Below are positions 1 to 7,290 of a stretch of DNA of 64,000 nt, one piece after another. Within the stretch, counting starts at the first letter, position 1. Every line of letters begins with the position of its first letter. This DNA is from Enterococcus termitis (lineage in GTDB: Bacteria > Bacillota > Bacilli > Lactobacillales > Enterococcaceae), in the NCBI RefSeq assembly GCF_001730305.1, contig NZ_MIJY01000012.1, positions 248,001-312,000 of the forward strand, written 5' to 3'. The notes beneath the pieces are model-generated. The model searched no databases. It saw only the letters and a program-made list of their open reading frames with translations, and was not told the origin of the DNA. Both the position numbers and the translations under genes were made by a program.

Positions 1-974
1 ACAAATGCTGCCCATTCATCTACAATAAAAAATTCTGGTTTCATTCCATAATAACGATAGTTTTTACCGATCGTATAATTGGGTTGTTTCTTCATGTGTA
101 AGAAACGTTTATCCATCAATTCTACCGCTTCTTGCATCTGTTTGAAGATATCTTTTTTATCAGAAGCAACCAATCCTTTAAATGCATCAAAGTTTCCTAA
201 ATCAGCTAAATCAGCATTTTTAGGATCAGCAATATGCACACGACCTTCTTTACCTAAAGCAGAGATCAAAGAATAGATAAAGTACGTTTTTCCTCCACCA
301 GTACCACCAGTGATTAACATATGCGGCAGAGCATCATATTCCCAAACAACACCTTTCATCAATTCTACTTTTCCATCTTTGGCACTCAAATCTTCAAATT
401 TGATTCGTTTACTTTGAACATCAATCAAGTAACAGAAAGTCACAAAGCCTTGTTCTCTTTTTACTGCTGTTAAGTCTGCTAAATACATGTCTTCTAGTGG
501 TCTCCCAATTTGAAGAAATTTATCTTGAAATTTATTTCCAATTTTAAATGTAAATTCATCTGTATCACCATTCGCTCGGTAATATACCTTTGGAAATCTT
601 CTAGTTTCTTTTTGTCCTTTTTCTGTTTTTTTGGTCTTCTTTATCACAAACTCATTTTCATCTAAGTATTCTGCTAGCATCTGTTTCTTATATTGTTTTG
701 CAAAAAAGCCCCCTCGTAATTGTGATGATCGAATAACAATAACCGAAAAGAATATACTAAAAACAATTCCAGCGATTGTAACAACAACTGGTATTATAAA
801 CGGTTGTATTGTATATTCTCCATTCATTTTTTCTACCATCGGATAAGTAATAAAGAAATGATAGACACCTAAGAGTACAAAAAAAGGACTACAGATTCCT
901 AGTCCATACTTAAATAATAAATTTCTATGAAGCATACGAATGCGCCTACCACGATAGACAAACAACTTATTCAC
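1..974 (-). CDS. FtsK/SpoIIIE-family conjugation coupling ATPase (TcpA/Orf21-like), partial
   Basis: This is the N-terminal part (about 324 codons) of a DNA-translocating ATPase, cut by the left edge. It starts with GTG at 974, overlapping the stop of the preceding gene (GTGAATAA), with GGAGGG upstream. Two membrane segments lie around residues 12-35 and 52-75. A Walker A motif GGTGGGKT sits at residues 223-230 and a Walker B-like FFIVDEW lies close to the edge. In Tn916-type elements this protein couples the relaxase-DNA complex to the mating channel at the membrane. The two DUF961 genes upstream fit the Orf21 position of Tn916. Chromosomal FtsK is unlikely given its size, N-terminus and neighbours. 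Confidence 0.9.
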   Translation of the reverse strand, partial: MNKLFVYRGRRIRMLHRNLLFKYGLGICSPFFVLLGVYHFFITYPMVEKMNGEYTIQPFIIPVVVTIAGIVFSIFFSVIVIRSSQLRGGFFAKQYKKQMLAEYLDENEFVIKKTKKTEKGQKETRRFPKVYYRANGDTDEFTFKIGNKFQDKFLQIGRPLEDMYLADLTAVKREQGFVTFCYLIDVQSKRIKFEDLSAKDGKVELMKGVVWEYDALPHMLITGGTGGGKTYFIYSLISALGKEGRVHIADPKNADLADLGNFDAFKGLVASDKKDIFKQMQEAVELMDKRFLHMKKQPNYTIGKNYRYYGMKPEFFIVDEWAAF

Positions 975-1449
975 TTTGGTTCTTTCCCTCCTCCAATTTT
1001 TCAACTTTTGTTTGAAGCGCACTCCACACACCTAAGTTTATTTTTCCGTCTAAGATCATTTGTTTATGTTGTTCTGGTGTAAGCCCGCTATTTTCTATTG
1101 CTTTAGCAACCTTAAACATTTTTACCTGTTCGTTAGTGGCTGGTATTGTACCATTAAGTGTGTACCATTGTAAACACTTGTTGAATTCACCACTGACCAA
1201 AGAATATGACATACATTCCCCATTTTCTAAAATCTTATAAACACCATATTCATCCGCATAATACTCCCCGACCACAAAAGGTGGGTTACTATTTTCTTTT
1301 TCCATTAATCTCAACATGTTATGTGTCATTTTCAACAAATCACCCTCTAAGCTATTCGGAAAATTATACGATCCATCTAAAAACATAAAAAAATGTTGAA
1401 ATCTATCTCTTAGTTCTTTTTGGTACCATTCTAACGTTTTCTCTGCCAT
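967..1449 (-). CDS. Hypothetical soluble protein of the conjugative element
   Basis: About 160 residues, with no signal peptide or membrane segment and no domain I recognise. The ATG at 1449 is preferred because AGGAGG lies 7 nt upstream; a start 21 nt further upstream has no such site. The N-terminus is charged and aromatic (MAEKTLEWYQKELRDRF) and the C-terminus is helical and lysine/glutamate rich. Its stop overlaps the GTG of the FtsK-type gene by 8 nt, so the two are translationally coupled, and it is probably made together with the coupling ATPase. Function unknown. Confidence 0.7.
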   Translation of the reverse strand: MAEKTLEWYQKELRDRFQHFFMFLDGSYNFPNSLEGDLLKMTHNMLRLMEKENSNPPFVVGEYYADEYGVYKILENGECMSYSLVSGEFNKCLQWYTLNGTIPATNEQVKMFKVAKAIENSGLTPEQHKQMILDGKINLGVWSALQTKVEKLEEGKNQSE

Positions 1450-1463
1450 TCTTGTTCCTCCTT

Positions 1464-2084
1464 CTACCATTGAACAAATCTCGATCGAATTATTGTTCTT
1501 TCATTATCAATCGGCTCCCCATAATTTCCAGCCATAGACTGAAATCGTTCATCTATAAAACATAATTCTTCTTTAATCAAATATGAATTGCCAGTGTACT
1601 CTTTATCAAAAATTACTGAACTTACTGGGAACGACTGTCTTATTCCTCTATTTTCACTAACATAAATGTAATAATACACATAGTCTCCGTCCACTAGCAC
1701 ATCACGCCTGAACATATCAGAATCTAAATAAAAACGTCCTTTTGGATCAGCAATAACATTTTCTGCTGAATTAATGATAGGAAAAAGTAATCTTCTATCT
1801 ACTTCACGCCATTCTTTTTTTGCTTGATAAATATATTCCTTAGTTAACTGATGAGTTTCTGAAATAATATTGAAGTAAATAATTACGACAGCCCCAATTG
1901 CACCAAAAAAAACAGCCGTATGGAACATATTATCAACTGTCAACGAAAGCAAGCAAACACTTAGATAAACCAATATTCCGCCTAGTATCTCTCTGTAAAT
2001 GACCACTTCTGCATTTTTTTCATATTCCTCAAATGTATATCTTCCTTTATCAAATTTTACTTTTGATTGAAATTTCTTAAACAC
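1464..2084 (-). CDS. Membrane protein of the conjugative element, unknown function
   Basis: A protein of 206 residues starting with GTG (GAGGTGATCTA upstream). Two adjacent membrane segments lie at about residues 30-50 and 52-72, followed by a soluble domain of about 130 residues. That domain contains repeated Tyr-rich stretches (DYVYYYIYV) and looks mostly beta. It lies between the SemiSWEET-like gene and the coupling-protein operon. The layout of two TM helices plus a cytoplasmic domain resembles accessory proteins of mating channels, but no family is recognised. Confidence 0.65.
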   Translation of the reverse strand: MFKKFQSKVKFDKGRYTFEEYEKNAEVVIYREILGGILVYLSVCLLSLTVDNMFHTAVFFGAIGAVVIIYFNIISETHQLTKEYIYQAKKEWREVDRRLLFPIINSAENVIADPKGRFYLDSDMFRRDVLVDGDYVYYYIYVSENRGIRQSFPVSSVIFDKEYTGNSYLIKEELCFIDERFQSMAGNYGEPIDNERTIIRSRFVQW

Positions 2085-2093
2085 TAGATCACC

Positions 2094-2585
2094 TCACACA
2101 CAATATTTTTCAAGCCACAAATCCTTATTCCAAAACATTTTATCTAATTCATTCATTTCTTCATAGGATTCCCAATTCAATAAACCAGCCGAGACTTGTT
2201 GCCCAAAATCAGTTGTATAAATTGCTTTTAAACAAAGTTCTTTATTTTCTGGAGCAAGCCTTCTATAGTCTGCAAACGTAAACCATGTTTCTTTTTCTTC
2301 ATTCACAACAATCTTTTTACGCTTATCTGATTTCTTCTTTAAAAAAATAGTCAAACTTGCTAAAGGCAATATGATAATCGTTCCAAGTGGTAGCCATACA
2401 TTGTTTATCATCACGCCATATATGCACCACAATACAGTATTAACGCCTACAAGCATTTGAGTTCCAATACTAACCCCTGCTAATGCTTGCGGATCATTTC
2501 TATTCTTCCATGTCGTCTTTGCTTGTGGAATCCATAGTATAAGGCTGGTCAAATTTGCTAGTGCTCCTATAATATCTGTTATCAT
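2094..2585 (-). CDS. SemiSWEET/PQ-loop-like three-helix membrane protein with C-terminal extension
   Basis: The first about 82 residues show the triple-helix pattern of a SemiSWEET unit. TM1 ends with the PQ motif (LWIPQAKTTW, residues about 17-26), TM2 carries GVSIGTQ followed by NTVLWCIYG, and TM3 is GTIIILPLASLTIFL. SemiSWEETs dimerise and facilitate sugar uniport across the membrane; PQ-loop relatives move other small molecules. A soluble tail of about 75 residues (ETWFTFADYRRLAPE... to the end) is absent from ordinary SemiSWEETs. The ATG overlaps the preceding stop (ATGA), so translation is coupled. The fold assignment is good; transport activity and substrate are unknown. Confidence 0.7.
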   Translation of the reverse strand: MITDIIGALANLTSLILWIPQAKTTWKNRNDPQALAGVSIGTQMLVGVNTVLWCIYGVMINNVWLPLGTIIILPLASLTIFLKKKSDKRKKIVVNEEKETWFTFADYRRLAPENKELCLKAIYTTDFGQQVSAGLLNWESYEEMNELDKMFWNKDLWLEKYCV

Positions 2586-3001
2586 ACTTTTTCATCCCTC
2601 TCAAAATTTTTTATCTTTTTTTCTAGAGATTCCAGTTTTTCTTTAGAGTACTCTATTGACGATTCTAAATTTTCAATTCTCCTCAACAAATTAATTGAAC
2701 TTCTTTCACTGGCATACACAGAAAATGACACAAAGAAATAGAAAAACACAATCATCATTCCAAAGAAAATTAGCTCCTTATTAGACCGAACAACTAAAAA
2801 GAACACCCCTCCACTTAATAATGGAAGAAAAAAAATAGGATACCTACACATCCAAATAATTAGTCCTTTAAAAAAATTTGTATCTGAAAGTTTTTCATAA
2901 AAAGATAATTCCTTTTTTAAATTCTTCAGCTGACCTTCACACCTACCTAATTCCCCCTTCAAAACATCCAACTTTAAACGCTCTTTTACATTAACCTCCA
3001 T
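2582..3001 (-). CDS. Membrane protein with flanking coiled coils
   Basis: About 139 residues in three parts: an N-terminal heptad-rich helix (KERLKLDVLKGELGRCEG...), two membrane segments around residues 47-68 and 72-95, and a C-terminal coiled coil ending in KKIKNFERDEKV. I chose the ATG at 3001 (GGGGGAT upstream); a GTG at 3013 is also possible but would touch the stop of the small basic gene. The symmetric coil-TM-TM-coil layout suggests a scaffold or oligomer. It is coupled to the SemiSWEET-like gene. Function unknown. Confidence 0.65.
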   Translation of the reverse strand: MEVNVKERLKLDVLKGELGRCEGQLKNLKKELSFYEKLSDTNFFKGLIIWMCRYPIFFLPLLSGGVFFLVVRSNKELIFFGMMIVFFYFFVSFSVYASERSSINLLRRIENLESSIEYSKEKLESLEKKIKNFERDEKV

Positions 3002-3013
3002 AAGATCCCCCAC

Positions 3014-3127
3014 TCACTTATAATATTTTTCAACCCATCTTTTATATTGTCTTGCTTTTTTCTTACAGTACTTTTTATTAAACGATTTACTTTTCAAAGA
3101 TAGTTTATGTTTCCTTCTTAATCCCAT
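3014..3127 (-). CDS. Small, very basic peptide (37 residues)
   Basis: A short open frame read from the sequence: it starts MGLRRKHKLSLKSKSFNKK and ends RWVEKYYK. It begins inside the 3' end of the upstream gene (23-nt overlap) after AAGGATA, and stops 12 nt before the next ATG. More than a third of its residues are Lys or Arg, with aromatics near the C-terminus, as in small nucleic-acid-binding peptides. The overlap at one end and tight spacing at the other support it as a real gene in the operon, but codon-level conservation would have to be tested. Function unknown. Confidence 0.45.
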   Translation of the reverse strand: MGLRRKHKLSLKSKSFNKKYCKKKARQYKRWVEKYYK

Positions 3128-3350
3128 TATCCTTAACACATCCTATCTTTTTATTTGCTTTGTCCATACTATCAACAAACCTTACATTTTTAGGTAAGTA
3201 ATTTTTAATAGATTTAAACTCTCCTTTCGAGTCAACAACAACAATTTTAGTCGCTTTCAATCGCTCTCTTATTACATGCTCTTTTGCTTTACAAGATAGT
3301 TCATTTCTCAACTGCAACGGCGGTATACCTACAAACATTTCTTGTTCCAC
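3105..3350 (-). CDS. Hypothetical small protein of the conjugative element
   Basis: An 81-residue protein. It starts with GTG at 3350 (GGGAGAG/TAGGAT upstream) or with an ATG four codons later. It has an alternating pattern (KATKIVVVDSKGEF) suggestive of a small alpha/beta fold, and a basic C-terminus. No motif or family is recognised. It lies in the leftward operon between two other very small genes. Confidence 0.5.
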   Translation of the reverse strand: MEQEMFVGIPPLQLRNELSCKAKEHVIRERLKATKIVVVDSKGEFKSIKNYLPKNVRFVDSMDKANKKIGCVKDNGIKKET

Positions 3351-3414
3351 ATCCTACTCTCCCTTCCTATCGCATCCATGAACAACCACGAATAGAATAT
3401 CCTCATTCCAATAT

Positions 3415-3600
3415 TTACTGATCACTAATAAATACAGATTGTTTTTTTCTTCTGCTTTCCAACAATGTTTTACTCATCATTTTATAAGCAACTCTAAATT
3501 GATTGTTGCTAAGTTTAGCAGTATTCAGGCAAATAAAATCACTATCTTTATTTTCCTTTAGAAATTGTCTAATGTACTTTCTAATTCTGAACTTATTCAT
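3415..3600 (-). CDS. Hypothetical 61-residue basic protein
   Basis: A small, basic, helical protein (MNKFRIRKYIRQFLKENKD...) with a good ribosome site (GGGAGAG 5 nt upstream). It is encoded 14 nt downstream of the previous gene in the leftward operon. No family is recognised. Composition and length are typical of the small DNA- or RNA-associated proteins found in transfer regions of Gram-positive elements; that is inference only. Confidence 0.5.
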   Translation of the reverse strand: MNKFRIRKYIRQFLKENKDSDFICLNTAKLSNNQFRVAYKMMSKTLLESRRKKQSVFISDQ

Positions 3601-3614
3601 TTTTCTCTCCCTTT

Positions 3615-3962
3615 CTAAATAAAAATCTTCCGCTTACTAATCTCTCTAGCAAACGGAAGAATCTGTTTATTATTTGTTTTTAAATATCCTCGTTCTAGCA
3701 CAAACGCCATGTAAGACCCTACTTTCTTTACCATAGCATTTTCATTGAAACCTTCAAAATAGCACTTAATTATTTTTGTTTCTCCTTTACTTTTATTGTA
3801 GGAATACTTAATAAAGTCATACGTAGTTCGATTGTTTCTTGTTGTAGGTTCAATAACCAAATAATAATAGCGTGTCTCCAGCATATAGATTTCTACTCCA
3901 TTATTTTCTAAAGCCAAGAAGCCCATTTTCACCATTATTTGTGATAATTTCTGTTCATTCAT
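3615..3962 (-). CDS. Hypothetical 115-residue protein
   Basis: A soluble protein with a beta-rich middle (VEIYMLETRYYYLVIEPTTRNN) and a basic C-terminus. AAGTAGGTGAATTGCT precedes the ATG. It follows the DUF961 pair by about 60 nt. No recognisable domain, signal or membrane segment. Probably part of the regulation/processing end of the transfer operon because of its position. Confidence 0.5.
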   Translation of the reverse strand: MNEQKLSQIMVKMGFLALENNGVEIYMLETRYYYLVIEPTTRNNRTTYDFIKYSYNKSKGETKIIKCYFEGFNENAMVKKVGSYMAFVLERGYLKTNNKQILPFAREISKRKIFI

Positions 3963-4024
3963 AGCAATTCACCTACTTAATAAGCGACTAGCCTTTGACA
4001 ACTAACCGCCTGATTTTTATTTAA

Positions 4025-4423
4025 TTATTTCTTATTGTCTCCTCCACCTGCTGGTTGCGATGGTTTAGTAGCACCTTTCTTTTTGATATCGATTGCTTCA
4101 ATTGTTACAACCATATTCGGCATTGAGCCATTATTCATATTCCGTTCAAACACTTTAGGTTCAACTAATTCAATTTCATCGTCCATCTCAAATTTTGACA
4201 AATCGATCATTGGATTGTCATCTAAATCAATTTTAACACGGAACTCTGCTCCTTGATTTTCTGACAACACCTCAAAACGAACCGCTGTTACTTCACCACG
4301 TTCACCGTCTTCACCACGGCTTTCTTGATCTGCAATTTGTTCTAAGAATCTAAGATTTCCGAATGTTTTTTCAAAATCGATTAATGGTGTAATATCGTTT
4401 CCTTCTACTTTAATTGATGACAT
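4025..4423 (-). CDS. DUF961 family protein (Tn916 Orf22-like)
   Basis: A 132-residue acidic protein (SSIKVEGNDITPLIDFEKTFG...) with the compact beta pattern of DUF961 and a flexible Gly/Lys tail. Paired DUF961 genes just upstream of the FtsK-type coupling gene are a hallmark of Tn916-type elements (orf23-orf22). They are thought to act in processing at the start of transfer, but their biochemical role is not firmly established. The gene starts 2 nt from the stop of its neighbour, so the pair is co-translated. The assignment rests on size, order and similarity of pattern, not on a search. Confidence 0.75.
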   Translation of the reverse strand: MSSIKVEGNDITPLIDFEKTFGNLRFLEQIADQESRGEDGERGEVTAVRFEVLSENQGAEFRVKIDLDDNPMIDLSKFEMDDEIELVEPKVFERNMNNGSMPNMVVTIEAIDIKKKGATKPSQPAGGGDNKK

Positions 4424-4424
4424 A

Positions 4425-4775
4425 TTATTTTTCCCCCTTAATTTTCAGTCCATCGCCAACAACACTACGTTCAACGAATCCTACATAATTTGTTTCTTGT
4501 CTACCGCTTGCATTTGTTGATTGTGACGAATTTACACGCCCCACAGAATGAAGACGTGGATTTTCTAACGTTACTTCCTGATTAGGCTTTACAGCCACAC
4601 CAGCACGAGCAGGCACAATATATTCAAAAGCCCCGAACTCTTTATTTCGTAGTGAATAGATTTTTACCGCCATCTGTTTACCGTCAATCGTCATCTGTCT
4701 TTGTTCTACTCGCCCATTAGCCTTTGTACCCGCTAACTTTTCAGATTTCATAATAATATTTTTTAATGTTGCCAT
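4425..4775 (-). CDS. DUF961 family protein (Tn916 Orf23-like)
   Basis: A 116-residue protein. The pattern MTIDGKQMAVKIYSLRNKEFGAF, followed by a beta-rich body with proline-rich turns, matches the second DUF961 paralogue of Tn916-like elements. A good ribosome site precedes the ATG (AGGAGAGTG). It is the first of the DUF961 pair and lies immediately upstream of the second. It marks the conserved core of the element and orients it: the coupling protein and relaxase follow to the left. Confidence 0.75.
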   Translation of the reverse strand: MATLKNIIMKSEKLAGTKANGRVEQRQMTIDGKQMAVKIYSLRNKEFGAFEYIVPARAGVAVKPNQEVTLENPRLHSVGRVNSSQSTNASGRQETNYVGFVERSVVGDGLKIKGEK

Positions 4776-4787
4776 TCTTACACTCTC

Positions 4788-5138
4788 CTATTTATATAAT
4801 TTATTTTTTTCTATTGATTCTTTCAATGTTTTACAAGGGAAATTGTTATAGCCATTTTCATCAACCTCGTTAGTAATGTATGTTGGCATTAGATAAACCC
4901 CATCATATCCCTTTTCAACTGCAAAATATTCTGTTTGATCTCTATTCTCACAACAATATACTTCACCATAAATAGGCATTTCATAACAAGACCATTCTTC
5001 ATGATTTAGATTTTCTGCTATAAGCATTTTTTCGATCAAAACTACATCCCCACTAATCATGCTACATAGTTTTTTTCTTGTTTTTTCATCCAGTTTTTCT
5101 AGATACATTCGATCAGATTTACTTAGTAATAGTTTCAT
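4788..5138 (-). CDS. Hypothetical 116-residue protein
   Basis: I chose the ATG at 5138 because GGAGGG lies 5 nt upstream; an upstream ATG lacks a site. The N-terminal third is helical and charged (MKLLLSKSDRMYLEKLDEKTRKK). The rest is beta-like, with several Cys and Tyr residues (WSCYEMPIYGEVYCCENRD). No family is recognised. It sits between ardA and the DUF961 pair. Confidence 0.5.
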   Translation of the reverse strand: MKLLLSKSDRMYLEKLDEKTRKKLCSMISGDVVLIEKMLIAENLNHEEWSCYEMPIYGEVYCCENRDQTEYFAVEKGYDGVYLMPTYITNEVDENGYNNFPCKTLKESIEKNKLYK

Positions 5139-5175
5139 TCTGCCCTCCATCATGAAGTATATAATTATTCCCGAA

Positions 5176-5670
5176 TTAACCTACATACTCGATAATTTCT
5201 CCGCTAACTCCTTCAAAATAGTTGCCTTCGAATTCCATATCTCTACCTAATTTAAAATAATCAATGTAGAATTCTACTCTATCGCCCAAAGCCGATTCAA
5301 TACCACCACAGCTCTCAACATACTCTATTGCAACATCTTCCATTTCAGTTTCTCCAGTGAATACAAAATTATCACCTTCACTATCAAGTATTTCCTCAAT
5401 ATCTTCATACTCAGTCAAACGAATTAGGTTTTTACGAACCACCTCTGGCAAATCCTCTATTCTTTCAGCTAAATCATTTAAAAAATCCAAATCTGTATCA
5501 AATAGTTTAAAAGGCGCTTCATAATCAACTACCACAAACTCTTCAATAGTTTCATCACCCACAATTTTACGAACAGTTGCTTCAATACCACTTACAGAAG
5601 TTGGTAAAGTAAACCAAGAACCTACATTAGGTTTCGAATAAGGCGCTACAAAAACTTTTATTTCATCCAT
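5176..5670 (-). CDS. ardA: Antirestriction protein ArdA
   Basis: A 164-residue, highly acidic protein (many Glu/Asp, including EYEDIEEILDSEGD), as expected of ArdA, a DNA mimic that occupies type I restriction-modification enzymes when a conjugative element enters a new host. The N-terminus (IKVFVAPYSKPNVGSWFTLP) and the internal Ile/Val-rich elements fit the family, whose members are about 165 residues. The SD AAAGGAGG is strong. Tn916 carries ardA (orf18) in the same kind of context. It is probably expressed early from the leftward transcript. Confidence 0.8.
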   Translation of the reverse strand: MDEIKVFVAPYSKPNVGSWFTLPTSVSGIEATVRKIVGDETIEEFVVVDYEAPFKLFDTDLDFLNDLAERIEDLPEVVRKNLIRLTEYEDIEEILDSEGDNFVFTGETEMEDVAIEYVESCGGIESALGDRVEFYIDYFKLGRDMEFEGNYFEGVSGEIIEYVG

Positions 5671-5684
5671 TTACTATTCCTCCT

Positions 5685-6170
5685 TTATTTTACTTGATTA
5701 TTCTTTTCAATCTTTTTTGCCAAATCAATTAAAGCGTCTGATACAGCATAAATTTCCTCAGCATTATCTTTATTACTATCAATCGATTCTAAAAAAAGAG
5801 TGGACAAATTCCTTAATTTAATAGGGTTACCCAAATCTCCATTTTCCTTCTCTTTCATATCAATCATTGCGTTTATTCTTCCATCCACTATATACATCAG
5901 CTTTTCGTAACACTTTAAAAATTCACTTTTAATTAAACTTTTAGGCATGCCTTCTTTCGAAAAGTCAGATTCGAACCTCATGCAAAGTTGATGACAACAC
6001 GAAGATAATTCCTCCCCGACTTCTGATTTCATATCGTGAATATCTGATTCAAATCTAATACCGTTTACACTTTTCATTTTTAACATACGATCAACATCTG
6101 CAAAAAACATTTTTTCCAATTCAATCCACAACATTTCTACACCTTCAACTGTTTGCAGATTACCACTCAT
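5685..6170 (-). CDS. Hypothetical helical protein
   Basis: A 161-residue soluble, mostly helical, slightly acidic protein with several Cys (EELSSCCHQLCMRFESDF) and a repeated FESD motif at about residues 40 and 67. The ATG overlaps the stop of the upstream gene (ATGA-type overlap), with AAGGATGTGAG upstream. No recognised family. Confidence 0.5.
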   Translation of the reverse strand: MSGNLQTVEGVEMLWIELEKMFFADVDRMLKMKSVNGIRFESDIHDMKSEVGEELSSCCHQLCMRFESDFSKEGMPKSLIKSEFLKCYEKLMYIVDGRINAMIDMKEKENGDLGNPIKLRNLSTLFLESIDSNKDNAEEIYAVSDALIDLAKKIEKNNQVK

Positions 6171-6469
6171 ACACTCACATCCTTCTTTTTACAATTAGAA
6201 ATAAAATAGTGAATTTCCTCTTCACAATGAGAAAACGTTCGATCAAACCATTTTCTTAAATCTTCTTTACAAAAGCTTTCAGGTGAATTAGCTAAATAAT
6301 CTTTCAACCCATTACTTAAAAAGAAATTACAACTATTTTTTAGGTCAATATATTCACCTTCTGTGAATTGAGATTCATATTGCTTTGTTTTGGAAAGAGC
6401 TAACTCCAACTCTTCGTTTCTCCATAACGCCCAATAGTAAGTAATAGTACGATATGTTCGAACCATCAT
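6167..6469 (-). CDS. Hypothetical 100-residue protein
   Basis: A small soluble protein, aromatic at the N-terminus (VRTYRTITYYWALWRNEE), with three Cys and a basic end. GGGGTG precedes the ATG. It is the first gene after a gap that holds a terminator and an adhesin-gene remnant, so it may begin its own transcription unit together with the 161-residue gene. Function unknown. Confidence 0.5.
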   Translation of the reverse strand: MMVRTYRTITYYWALWRNEELELALSKTKQYESQFTEGEYIDLKNSCNFFLSNGLKDYLANSPESFCKEDLRKWFDRTFSHCEEEIHYFISNCKKKDVSV

Positions 6470-6564
6470 AATAGCACCCCATTTCTATTAAATTTTGTTG
6501 TCAATAAAAGTCTGCATCACACTAAATTCATACAAAAAAAAGAAGAAATTTTAATCACTTCTTC

Positions 6565-6627
6565 TTAGTTATTTTTTTCTGATTTTTCTTCTGATAAATC
6601 AGCTTTCTTTTTACGTTTTAGATACAT
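6565..6627 (-). pseudogene. Remnant of a second LPxTG-adhesin 3' end
   Basis: Read leftward, this piece encodes MYLKRKKKADLSEEKSEKNN and a stop. It is nearly the same as the last 20 residues of the adhesin at 7289-9745 (MYLKRKKKTDLSEEKTEENK). The homology continues into the following terminator (AAGAAG-AGTGAT...CTTCTT plus T run, about 6533-6564). Upstream of the Met the frame is soon closed by a stop. It is therefore a broken copy, best explained by duplication or by recombination that swapped the sequence between the two copies. Confidence 0.75.
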
Positions 6628-6659
6628 ACCACTTTATTCTTTTTTCGTGATTATAAATT

Positions 6660-7217
6660 CTAGATTACTTTCAAATTTTTCATGAGATTTTCTATCGTCC
6701 ACCTACAATCAATAGGACGTATTCCTTTATCAATTCTTTCTTGAATCCTCAACGACGATGATATGATATTTCGTAAATCCTGCAAATCACCATTAACCGC
6801 ACCATCGCATGAAATAATACTATTATCCTTTAAATCAACAACATAAAATGGAATCTCATTTATTTTTTTATTTCCTCTCAAAATATACGCAATAGCTGCA
6901 TGAGTATTATCACACCAGTAACGACCAGATAAATCTTTTACAATTCTAACAGGTCTTTTAAAATTACGATTATTTTGCATTGCGATAATTCTTCTATATT
7001 CATCCAAAATAGTAGCTTGGCGATGTGAACCTAATATAGTATTTTCATATCCCCCCTCCGTCGATAGTTTATAAATTTTATATGCACTCTCACTATCAAT
7101 TAAAGCTACATGCTTACTTTCTAAATCACTAATAAATATTTCAAGTATCTCGCTCGGCATAGTTTCAACACAACGTTCTTCAAATATGCATTTCAGTCCA
7201 TAAACCCCTTCTCTCAC
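6660..7217 (-). CDS. ParB-like nuclease-fold protein
   Basis: A 185-residue protein starting with GTG, six nt after AAGGAGG. The middle part (TILDEYRRIIAMQNN..., then RIVKDLSGRYWCDNTHAAIAYILRG and EIPFYVVDL) looks like a ParB/sulfiredoxin-type fold, with a GR-x-W-x-DN-x-H element in place of the usual GxRR/EN-x-xR segment. Such stand-alone proteins can be NTPases, nucleases or regulators. It lies between the full adhesin gene and the adhesin remnant, so it may have arrived with that rearrangement. The fold assignment is tentative. Confidence 0.45.
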   Translation of the reverse strand: MREGVYGLKCIFEERCVETMPSEILEIFISDLESKHVALIDSESAYKIYKLSTEGGYENTILGSHRQATILDEYRRIIAMQNNRNFKRPVRIVKDLSGRYWCDNTHAAIAYILRGNKKINEIPFYVVDLKDNSIISCDGAVNGDLQDLRNIISSSLRIQERIDKGIRPIDCRWTIENLMKNLKVI

Positions 7218-7261
7218 GACCAGCCTCCTTTATTTTTTAATTACATTTACACTCCAAAAAA

Positions 7262-7290
7262 ATAAGAAGAAGTTTTTATCACTTCTTCTT
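7262..7290 (-). terminator. Terminator behind the adhesin gene
   Basis: On the minus strand, AAGAAGAAGTGATAAAAACTTCTTCTT followed by ATTTTTTTGG forms a simple hairpin with a T run right after the adhesin stop. A very similar hairpin follows the remnant at about 6540-6566. Confidence 0.7.
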
